This document shows, piece by piece, positions 28,501-40,500 of a stretch of 64,000 nt of DNA. Position numbers and translations under genes: made by a program. The DNA is from Stictocephala bisonia (lineage: Eukaryota > Arthropoda > Insecta > Hemiptera > Membracidae). Location: assembly GCA_035578905.1 (NCBI GenBank), contig JAQJVL010002693.1, positions 21,648 to 85,647 on the forward strand. Direction: 5' to 3'. The notes under the pieces are model-generated. The model was not told where the DNA came from, searched no databases, and worked only from the letters and a program-made list of their open reading frames with translations. Numbering within the stretch: position 1 is the stretch's first letter; each line of letters begins with the position of its first letter.

Positions 28501-31500
28501 TATCAAAAAAGTTGTTCTCTTCTAAATATTTAGCTAATCTATTGTGCATGGTTTTTTCAAAGATTTTTGATATTGAAGGAAGTAGAGATATGGGACGATA
28601 ATTATTTGGGTCTTTTTTACTTCCTTTTTTATGAACTGGTATGACTTTGGAAATTTTAAGTTCTTGAGGGAAGATTCCAGATATGAAAGAAGAATTTATT
28701 AGGTGTACGAGGGGCTTAAGAAGTTGATTAATTGAGAATTTAATCAATTTAACAGGGATTTCGTCATACCCACTTGACAATTTATTTTTGAATGACCTAA
28801 CAATGCTCAGAATTTCTATTTCGCTTACAGGATGGCAGTAGAAAAGTGAATGAGGATTTGATTGGAGTAGGTTGACGTTACAATGTGTACTATTGCATGT
28901 GTCAAGATTAACATAATTTTTTGATAAACATTGTGCTACATTATTAAATTTAGAATTAAAGGTATTACTTATGAGATGTGGATCAGAGATTTCCTTTCCA
29001 TCCTCTATTAAGGTTATTGGTTCATTCCTGTTTTCCTTTCCATTAGATGTTTCATTATAAATGATATCCCAAGTTGTTCTACCAATGTTCATTGACCTAT
29101 CAATTTTACTATCATAGTAATTCTTTTTACACTCTAACAGTTTTAATTTAAACTGCCTATTCCTACTAATAACATCTTGATGTAGTTCTAAATCTTTAGA
29201 GGTCCGAGCCTTTTTGAATGATTCAATAATTTCCCTTTTTTCATTTTTTAGGTCATCAGTAATCCAGTGATTTTTACGTGTAGTTTTTTTTTATTAATTT
29301 ACAAGGAAAGACTAAATTGAAATAATAATTTAAGGTATTAAAAAATACTGCATATTTTTGGTCAATGTTTGCATTGAAAACCTGGAGCCAATTTTCTTTG
29401 GTTAATAGTTTGACAAACATAGACATGTTTGCTTTTGAGAAATTTTGACTGTTAACAAATGAATTTTTAGGCGATTTTTGTGGACTTGAATTATTTATAT
29501 TAAAAACCTCTAAAAGCTGCCCATCGTGATCTGAAAGGGCAGTAATAACGCCCGAAGTTTTAAATTGGAAAAAATTTATATTTGTAAAAAAATTATCAAT
29601 ACATGATGACGAAATAGGAGTTACCCTTGTGGGAAAATTTACCAGATGTCTCATTCCATGACTTTTAAGGACATTTTTCAAATCCCTAGATTTTAAAGAA
29701 TCTAATATGTCAATGTTAAAATCCCCTGAAACAATTACATTTTTTTCTTTCTTTAATAAAATTTCTAGAGTTAAGTTAAGTCTATACAAGAATTCAGAAT
29801 TGTTTAATTGTGGCTTCCTATATACTCCTGCCAATACTATTTTCTTGCCATCAAATTTAAACTTAGCCAGACAACACTCATATAACTTATCCTCACATAG
29901 AGCTTCTACATCTTTACAAGCCAACTGTTTCCCCTTCAATGTTGACTCTGAAAGGATCAACACACCACCCCCAGTAGTGGTGGTTCTAGCATAATAACTT
30001 GTTATTGAGTAGCCTTTTAATTTAAAGCTAATGAGTTCTGCATCAGACATATTGTGTTCTGTTATAATTATTATATTAGGTTTAAGTTCATCTAAAGTTA
30101 TCTCTAATGATAGTTTGCTGCTTTTTAAACCCCGAATATTTTGATTGAAAAATGTATAACTTGGTGATTTTGGAAAATTTATTAAATTATTTATTGAATT
30201 TTGTTGAGAGCTAAACTTGGCGGCTGATGGTGAATTGTTTGGCAGTTTAAAGGGAAAACATTGGTTACAAGACTGTTATTTAAGATCTTACAGTTAAAAT
30301 CGTTACAATCTTCATTGCATAATTCTACACTAGTGATTTCAACAAGAGGTGCTTCTTTCTCAACACTTTCACTTGAGTGTGTCATAGTGTCAGTCTGTTG
30401 TGTGGTACTCTGCTTTAAGATCACTTTCACATCACTAACACCATTACTTTCCCGTTGCTTACTCAGTTGTGGTCCTTGTGGAAGTGGGTCTTGGTTGACA
30501 TAGTTGACTCTGGAAACAGCCTCTGCGTAGCTCACGTTTTCAGAAACAGTCATTGGTAAAGTCATGGGCACATCATCCAAACTGCTACTGCTTCTCGTAG
30601 GTTGATATTCATCAGACAGTATACATTTTTTACAGTTATCAATTTCTACTTTCAGTTGTTTGACAAAGTCAGAGTAAGACAGGTGATTTCTCAACACTCT
30701 GGTGGGCAGTTCATTATGGATCACTATTTTTACATTGGCTCCAGTGTTACAGTGAAATTTAGTAATGTTGGCAGCAAAGTGTTCGGGTGTAATAAGGTCT
30801 CTTATACAGCCCATGGGGGAACAGTACAGTGTTTTAAGACCATTATACTCGAAATCCTGAGTAAGCTGCTGGAAAGCTAAATTGTAATTTTCAATGGTAG
30901 GCTTCTGGAAAAATTTAGGCTTTGTAACAAGGCCATAAACAGTTGCTCCATCAACAACCTTCTGAGAAGTCAAGTTAGTGTTTATACATTCTTTTACTTG
31001 AGGTCTACCAAATTTCCTACGAAATGTCAAAGCTACGCCTGCTGACATTTGCCTGGTATCATTAAAATCCCCCGAGATACAGTGTGCAAATGCTGCTGTT
31101 GAATCTTCTTTAACTTCATCAATTACATCCTTCATATCCGCTACCACAATCTCAATGACATCTTTGTGCTGGTTAAAAACTATAAACACTTACACTTTTA
31201 GGGTTTTAAAAAATATTGCTAAAAGGACTAAAACGTTTCCCCACCTGTTTGGCTCCTTATTGGGCTAAGGAAACACTTGGAAGAAAAATCATATTGAATC
31301 AGATTCCTCCCCCCTCTAAAAAGTAAAAAAAATTAATCACAAAATTAAAATCTAGCCTAGAAATTTATCACTGGTTCTGGAAATCACACTCAACAAAAAA
31401 ATCAACCCTGGATTTACAATTTAACTTGCAACAAACCAATTAAAAAGGTATCAAACATTTCGTATGGTCAACTTTAAGTTTCTGTTAAATCAATACGTTG

Positions 31501-34500
31501 ATATAAATAAATAATCGTGTGTATTGCTAAAAATAATCCAAAAACATGAAAAATTTAGGTACTCATAAATAGTAAATGATAACAGACAGTACAAGTTTAC
31601 AAGAGATACAAAATATTCATACAACCAACAACAAGGAAAATGAATTTCGTGGTAGGACAGTTTGTTACACATACCCAGAAAACTGCCAAAATGGTTGTGC
31701 GGCTCTGAATTGGGCAAGTTAAAAAAATGTCAAACCTAGAGCAATAATATTTTAAATCAAAAGAAACAAAAAGTAAGCATAGATCCCACCCTTCCAATTC
31801 CATCTGGCTGGCAAGGCCTTGTAACTCATGATTCAACAAGTGAAATTGTGCTTCAATTTCAGTAAAATTTAATTAAAATAAGAGTCAGGAGAAAACTAAA
31901 GAAACTTAAACATTTTATAAGCCCTCTTCAACCCACTTGTTCAGTCTATTCAAAGAGTCACTACTCTCTCAACTGGATAATCCACAAGGCATATCTAAAA
32001 CCATGAATTTCTAGCCATAGCAAGACAGACTGCATTGAAAGGAGAAAACACTTTGGAAGGATAGTGGTGGGTTTAAAATGGCACCACATCAGTAGGGTTC
32101 AGGAGGGGTAATATGTTTTCATAGAAAAACAATGAAAATATAACATTACTGGAAAACAAAGAAGAGACTAGAAGCCAGCGAGTCAAACAACCAAAAAACA
32201 TATTCAAATGCACAGACCAGCAAAACTTATGCAAGTGGACCAAATATTACTCAGTCGAGAGGCAGAGTTGGTAAAGCAGAAAAATGGTTATAGATGAGAG
32301 AGAGAAACTGCAAATATAACCTGGTTCTTGATATTGTACACTCTAATCTCCTTATTAATTAAGAATTATTCTCAACATTTTTATCAAATATTACAAAGTA
32401 AAACATTTGCTGAAGAGGTGCATAAAGGAAATTCCATGACAACTTTTAAGATATAAGGCGACGTTTACCATAGAATAGGAAATGCTCTACCACCAGCAAA
32501 ACTTCTCTTATTTAAAAATTTATTTTGTTTGGAATGAAAAGAAATAGAAATAAGTTCTAACTTCTATAATAGAATTAAGTTTTCACTAGTAGGTCAACTT
32601 AAAATATGTCCATGACAATAATCCCACATAACAGTATTTTAGAAATGTAAATGCTCTTGAAGTTCAAGAATTTAAAATTATTATTCATGCAGTTAGAAAA
32701 CCAACAAATGAACATAAATGTTACTTTTGTGTGTTCACAACGAGCAAACTCTTAAGTGGGACAGCAGTTTGAAACGACATACACAATTATTTACAGTGTA
32801 AATTCAAATTTGGTACAGATAAATTAAACGCATTGAAAATAGTGTTTCTCAGTGTCTGTTCTCTGTTATGTAGAACACGCCTACCCTATCAGCATTCCAC
32901 AATATTATCTGATATCTACATATTTCTCAAGAATTCAATCATTGCCTTTTACTTTCACTCCTACAGCATATCAGAAGTTGATGAAAGTCCTCATAATAAC
33001 ATGTCACTGAAGTCTGAAGACAATACTTGTTATTTTGTTTTTGTTTATTTAGTAAAATTATTGGTATGAATAACCATAAAACTATTGTAAAACTATAAAC
33101 AATGAATACTCAGAAATGTTTGAAGTGAATACTGAAATCTGACAGAGAGATGGACTGTCACCCTTATTATTTAATTTGGCCTTGGAAGGAGTACTGAGGG
33201 AAACAAAAACGATAGATGAAGGCTTGAAGTTCGGTGAAACTAAAGCTAGGGTTCTGGCTTTTCCGGCCAATGACATAGCACTACTGGCAGGGAAAAAGAG
33301 TAGCGCTATGTCTCAAATAATTAATAGAGGAGTTGATCTCACAAACAAATGGGATTGGAAATAAATGAAAAGTTAACTATCTAAAAGTTAGATTAAATCT
33401 GGAGAGAATAGACTATTTAGGTGTAGAATCATTTAAATTAGAAAGTGGTGATAAATTCAAGTATCTTGGGAGGACAATAGATTAAATGTGAATGAAGAAA
33501 CTGAAATATAAGCTTTAAATGGTTGCAGATGCTATTTGGCCTTACAGAAGATCCTTCACAGAAAAATTCTATCAGGAAAGGCCAAAGAAAGAGTTCACAA
33601 AATAATTTAAGACCAATAGTCCTGTATGGAGCTGAAGTATAGACTCTCAGGAAAAAGATGGAGAAGAAAAATAAAGTAAAATGTTTTTAACGAAGGCAGG
33701 CATAGTGAGGTAGGTGAAGGCCAGAAGACAGATGGACTAGGTCTAGAAGATCAGCAGGGAGACCAAGATAAAGACCGGATGCAGATGGTCATAATGATGA
33801 TGGGAGCTGATAACATAAACGACGCTCAATGGTTGCCATCGACGTGGACACTACTAGAAAAGTCTTGGGTGTCCATGTTGAATGGTAGTCAAGGTTCAGA
33901 TGTTGTGTAGGGAAAATAACTGAGTGTCAGGCTTGTGAGTTGGCTGAAAATTAGACCAGCACTATATGGTTCAGATTCCACGTAAAGTTGTAGGTCTCTT
34001 AGTTGCCCTGGGTATTGGGTTATTAATAAATAGCTCTTTCTGAGGGACAGTTGACCTTAGTAACAATGGCTAAACTTGTTCATTTACACTCATTCTTCCC
34101 TCATATTTGCCCATATCTTGACGATCAGCATCTTACTGATAATGAGTGATAGTAATGAATGAATGAATAACATCATGCAAGACCAGTGGATGTGGAGAAA
34201 TTTGTTTCCAAGGCGAAAAAACCTTTTATAGTTTGAGTTGTTATGGAGTTTTAAATAGTTCAAGTAAAGTAAAAAATGGTTATAATTATTTATTATTTCA
34301 ATATTCCTCAGAATTAAATTATAGAATTTAGGAGCGCCTATGACTTGTGTAACTATGATATATCATTTATCTTGGTCAATATTAACATTGTAAGTTATTC
34401 AAGGTTACAAGCAGTTTGTCTCAAACATGTGCCTCAGTAAGTTTGGAATCTTATTGGATAATGTAGTTTTAATCAGGATAAGGCAATTCTAGCCTATATT

Positions 34501-37500
34501 TCACTAGCCTCAATATTTATAAATACTATATTATCAGCAATTAGATCGCCTTCATTACCTTCCAGTTAACTTAAAAAAGATTAACATCTCTATTCCTGTC
34601 TAAATGGGTTTCAAAATTCCCAAACAAAAAAAGATAGTCCTGAATAAATTGATAAACACATTCAAATAAGTAAACTGTAAAATAATCCATAACGGTCCAA
34701 TCTTTGCACTTATTTTATTAATATTTTAATTTAAAAGTAGAAATACAGTCCCAAAGCACGGTTGATGATAAATTTAATTTAAAGTTAACTTAATATTATC
34801 CCTCTGTGGGAACAAAATTGATTTTAATCTGGCACTCCTAGGGTTAAAAATATACCAAAACTCTTAAAACCATTGCGGGTGGAGAAAACTAGAGGTGCGC
34901 TGGGAATAGCAGTCAGGGTTATGTGCCATGCCAGCTAGTTGCATATACGGTTTTCTGTGCAACGATAGTTACTTAACGTTCTGCTATCGGTCCCATAATT
35001 TCTTTATTAGTTTAAAAACAAGTATTGTTTTAGATGATTTACAATGTATATTCTTGGATACAGACATTTTATAGTTAAAATAAATTTATTTCAGAACATA
35101 AATTATTTCTCATAGCGAGAGAAAAGTGTAATTGTTTTTTTTTTACTGAACTGAAACAAACAAAACTGAAGAAAAACGCAGTGTAAAATTGTGAGCACTA
35201 TCTTTAAAAAATGCATTACCACCACATTGGTGTATATGTGGACTTTAAATTTGTATATTTTGTAGATTAAATCATCTAGTTATACTATATTTGAACATGT
35301 CTACTCAACAAATAACGTAACTGAGTGACTGCAATAAAATGCTTTCCAGTGGCATCGATAAGAATTACAAACAGTTTGTGTTGAACAAAAAGCAATGACA
35401 CAGTATTTGCTTCTTTTGGTCTCTGGTCCATTGTCCAAGATGACATCGCGTTTTTCGCCCCCAATAGGTTAAGATAAAGTCTTCTTTTTGTTATGTATGA
35501 GTTTATTTTCTGGTTAAAATACAGTACAACCTTGATAGCACGAAAACCTCGATACCACATATATTTAAAAATCCCCTTGAATTGCCCATAACATTTAATG
35601 TTAAAAGTACCTTTATAACACGAATATTTGAATATAACTACCTCGATAAGACGAATTTTATTCCACTTTCCAAGACCAGGAGAAACCTCTATAACACGAA
35701 TTTCAACAGCCAAAAACCTCTATAACATGAATCTGACCTTATAAGACGATATTCCCACGGGTGGAACCTCAATAAGAACGTATTTATATTTCCAATTCAT
35801 TCATGTCAAGACATGAAAACTAACTTCCGTCTGTCGCGCTACTGCAGTGGCATGAGACTGTACTGTCAGTTCCGATTGACTTCAGTTTAGCCTCTTCTTT
35901 GTACGTAGTGTTGGTGTCAGTGATTAGTGAATATGGCGGGCGTGTCCAATGGTGTATTATTTAGTACAGTGTAAGTACAATACTACAGTACAATTTCGTA
36001 TGTTACTCTTTGTTTATGTTTACTAAATTACTACCAGTACTGTATTTCAAAATGTTGATTAGGTTATGTAATTTACTAAGTCATACTCATTTGGCCTTTT
36101 ACTTTTTATTGTGCTGGCTATTTATATTCCTATGTATTAATTGTATCTGTCATTAATTTGTAAATTACAATGTACAGTACGATGTATGTATTTTACGTAT
36201 GTTTTGTTTGGAATTACATTTCAACCCGTCGCCGTATAAAATGCTAACCTCTATAACACGAATGTCACTCATTTGAACCTTGCTAACACGAACCTCGTTA
36301 TCACGAATACCTCGATAAGACGAATATTTTTCAATTCCCTTGAGATTCGTGGTATCGAGGTTCCACTGTATATACAACATCATAAGTTTTAAGTTTGAGT
36401 CCGATTTTCTCTTATTGTAAATTGCTTTAATTTAAATTAACTAAACTACTTTAAAAAGTTATTGGGCTGAACCCTCCTTCATGGAAAGGTTTCTATTAGG
36501 TTTTCTTTACAAAATAATAGAAAACATGCAGCAGATCTTTTTACCATATCAATATGCCTTACTTGAAAACAGAAAAACATTAGGCTCATATATAATAGCA
36601 ACTTTTAACGTCAGCTTGCATTTATATTTACTCTCTCCTATTTTATTTTTTACTGTTTACTATTAATGGTAAGTATTAAATCATACAAATAGTTGACAAT
36701 TTTATAAATATTATTACTATAACATTTTTTTCAGTGTTTGTATACGAACGCCAATTTAATTCAGTCGTGGAGCCATGTATCGTCATACAACAGCTGTTGA
36801 TGCTTCAATGAGAAATCAATAAAGTAAACATGCACAAAGTGGCAACACAGTTTCTATGATTACTGTTATTTGTGTTCAGTTAGCAACAAAATAAAAAGAT
36901 AATAACCAATAATTCTGTTGGTTTTTTATAATTTGTAAACTAATCATAGAAGTTTAACAATATTTTGTGTAACTAGGATGAACTTAATCAAGTAAAAGAA
37001 GAACTGTATTCACTTAAAAGTAAATATGAAGAAGTAAAGAAGAAAAGCATGAAGAGTCAAGATGAGTCTCGTATACTGCTAGAACAAGCTCTACAGAAGT
37101 CTGAAGATAAAACAGCAAATAGTGAAGAAGCAACAAGAGAAGTTGATCTAAGATTAAAGGAATCTAGGTTAGTTACTAATTATAAAAAAATTTAGTTAGG
37201 TTACTAATTAAGGGTTAGGTGTCAAGGTTAAATTCTGAATCTAGATTAAATTTTGAGAATATCTGTACAAAATACATTATATGTAGCATGTAATTATCAA
37301 ATATTAACTCATATAATCATTTCAATTATGCCAGTTTGCCATTGGCATATTCTTAAAGTACTGAGCTGAATTTTCAAAAAAATTTAAGGTTAAGTGATTA
37401 TTCTCTGAAATAATGTTTGTATAGCATCTTTGTTTCTTACAGAACTTACATAGCATAATTTGTACATTTATATGTTATTTTTATAGTTGTTATTTTTTTA

Positions 37501-40500
37501 CGTATTGCAAATAAATATGTAGGATTAGATATTAGAATGAAGTTATTGAATAAGACCTTTTCGATCAATGACTAAACCTAATTTAACAAAAGTTGTACCT
37601 GTTACGGATCTTGTATTGGGTCTGAATAATGTCAATAAGTTGGGCACCCAATAGAAGATAAATGCAGTGATTTTGTCAACAACTAGAACTATGCTGTTAA
37701 ATCAGTTTTATCTAATAACAGTACAGGTTAATGCAAATAAAATATTATTTTTCTTGTGTATTTCATAGTTGAACATTTTGCTCACTTTCATACTGATAGC
37801 CATTATGGGCTGTTAGCGTAAGTGTGATTAATTGTTTATCGTTATTGTTTTAAGTATTTTTTGTTTTAATATAGTTAACTAGTTTCTTAAGCTAATTGGA
37901 AATTATGTTTACCATCTAGAGATTTAATATATTTTATAATGAATGAATAATTTTACTATTTCCTATGTAGGCAAATGAACTAAGATTAACTATGATTAGA
38001 TTCAGTTTAAAATTAGATCAAACATTTTACTATTTGAAATTATGGTTTTATTTTTTTTAATTGCAAAGACAAACTACAGTAAAATATAAGTTTATAATTA
38101 CATAAGTAAAATATTTTGTATGTAGCTGCACAGAGTTTAGTATTCTCCAGTGGCGGCTCTGAACCAAAATAGTAGATACAGCCCAACAATATGAACATCG
38201 TATATATGAGAAAAAGACTTAAAAATTTAGTGAATCGTTATTTTATTGTGGATATTACGGTACAACCTGAAGCTTAAAACAAGCCGCTTAAATATTATTT
38301 ATCCACAAATAAATTATGTCTATTATTTTTATGAATTTCACTACCATACGGATTTTTTTCTGTTAATTCACTACCACTACTTTTTTGTTTCCGTTAATTT
38401 ACTACCGCTTGATAAATATACTATTGCTCTAAAAACTTCCCCAACTATTTTTACATCCAATGTGGTATTCATTATCTGCAAGAAATATCACTGGCCTTAT
38501 CTTATCGATTTCCAAGAACTTACACACGGAGAGCGCATTTGGCCTGTAAGTAAGTCAATCATTGGATTTACCAGTTTGTAATCAACTTTAGTTGCCACCT
38601 AACCTAACCTAGCCTTACCTAACATAGCCGTGATTGTGATAAAAAGAGTAGTGGTAGTTAAGTAACGGAAAAAAGTAGTGGTAGTGAAATAACGGAAAAG
38701 GTCCAACAGGCCTATTAGTTAGTTAATTATTCAACTAGGATTAGCTACCTGTTATATTGTTAAATTTCCAAAGATATGGACGAATTTCAATGGCTGCATA
38801 GTTATTTAAACATTCATTACTATAAAATACCTACTGTATATTTATGTGTAGATGTATAAAAACTTAGATACAGTTTATACTGAATATTTATAAATAAAGC
38901 TATCTACACTATTTAAAATCACAAGGCTTAAACTTTCATAGCACAATGCACTTCTTACACAGAGAATAGAGGAGGAGGAGAGCTAACCTAAAACGCAAGC
39001 AAGCAAATGTTTGACGCATGCCTAGTGATCAGGAACATTCAAATGCGATCGGTTGATATTCGCAATTGTATGACAGTTTATACTGCTCTAAAATATAACT
39101 TTATCTGCAGGAAAACCTGACACGCTGAGCTGTACTTGTTGCCCCTGTCGAGCACCCATCAGTATTACCTCAATCACACCAGGTGTACATTTTCAAAAAT
39201 TTTAGTTTTTTTTTATTGATAATTGTGAAAGCTATTTTTAACTAGTTATTTTGGATGTTTATATTTAATATCTCACCATACCTGCTTTTTCATTTGCCAA
39301 AGCATTACTAACCAACTAGGCCAATAGCTCTAACTAAAGTTCACAGTAGTTTTAAAGAAATGCGTCATGAAGATGAAAATAAATCAGAGTGCAAGAAAGA
39401 TTAGACAGAGATTCACATAATTATAAAAAAAGCATTGATTAATTTGGTCACTTGAAAAATAACATAAAAACCCTTTTGGATTTCCTATATAAAATGTATT
39501 ATCTTATATCAATTATTTTAAACTCTTTATTTAAAAAATTATAAATTGATGTAACAGTTTTTTGTCTCAAACTAGCAGATGGTTAAAATTAATGTTAAGA
39601 CAAAAATTGTGTTTGTTTCTTCTCTATTTGCTAATAATTTAATAATATTAGCATATTTAATAATTATAATAATATTGTAAGTAAACTAGTGCTATAGTAT
39701 TGTTTCTGTTTGGGTTGCAGTGTTAGACTGGAGCAGAGCCTCAGGGAGGTAAAAGAGCTGAAGGAGATGTATCTGGGAGTGACATACAGAGCTGGGAGTG
39801 TTCAAGACTCAGCTGCAGGTAGTAACAGAAGAAAGAAGACAGGATAAATAACACAGCTCCAGGCTTCTCTCAACCAAGCAAGCCTGCTCCAGAAAGGTAA
39901 CCTTCATGGTTCATACAGTTTTATATATATGAAATTGATCGTTACATACATACATATCCCAGTCCCGTTCCAGTTTACTGGGTCTGGGTGTTGACAAGGC
40001 ACTCTCCATCTTCCTTCTATCAGACCAGATTCCTTTCTTCCTCAATCTGCTCCCATCTGTACCCTCCTATTTCCGATCTCTTCCTTATACACCTTCTAAC
40101 CATCTCTTTCTCGGTCTACCTCTAGCCTCTCCTTCCCTCTTCTTTACTTTCCATCATTTTCCTTGGCCAGTCTGTTTGGATCCATTCTTTTGTTGTGCCC
40201 ATACCTACCATAAAATATTCTGACCTATTTTTTCCTCCTTATACTTCTAACTCCTAGTTCCTCTCTTATATCTTCATTCCTCACCTCTATCTCTTCTCGT
40301 TTTTCCCACACATACCTCTCAAAAATTTCATCTCTCCTGCCTGTACCTCGGCTCCATTCTTTCTCATTCCATCGTCCATGTCCTCGATGCATATGTAATT
40401 ATTGGGGATATAATTATGATTTAAACATTATCATCTTTGCTTTTGTGGGTTACACTTTTGTTCCACACCAGGATGTTTTACCGTTTGGTAAAAATTTCCA

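Larger units (their letters stand above)
27113..31189 (-). mobile_element. Non-LTR retrotransposon with macro-domain ORF1 (LINE-A)
   Basis: Minus strand: ORF1 with a macro domain (31189-30191), then apurinic-type endonuclease and RT (30190-27249), then a 3' end finishing in short tandem agacaat units (27113-27130). Tandem 3' repeats instead of poly-A are typical of the CR1/L2 group. The 5' end was not located: sequence upstream of 31189 shows nothing recognisable. Only homopolymer-length frame breaks interrupt ORF2, so the copy looks recent. Lies in the 10.2-kb intron between exons 7 and 8. Confidence 0.85.

Noticed and set aside
29707..29994. Plus-strand open frame opposite the LINE-A endonuclease
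   Set aside because: Shadow of the minus-strand endonuclease; composition follows the antisense codons.
36481..36666. 61-codon frame upstream of exon 8
   Set aside because: Low-complexity Leu/Tyr/Phe-rich translation of AT-rich intron; no domain and no in-phase splice sites.
38597..38630. cctaacctaacctag resembling insect telomere repeats (TTAGG)n
   Set aside because: Only two or three units, interrupted, deep inside a gene intron and between foldback arms; similar short runs appear at 42160. Not a telomeric tract.
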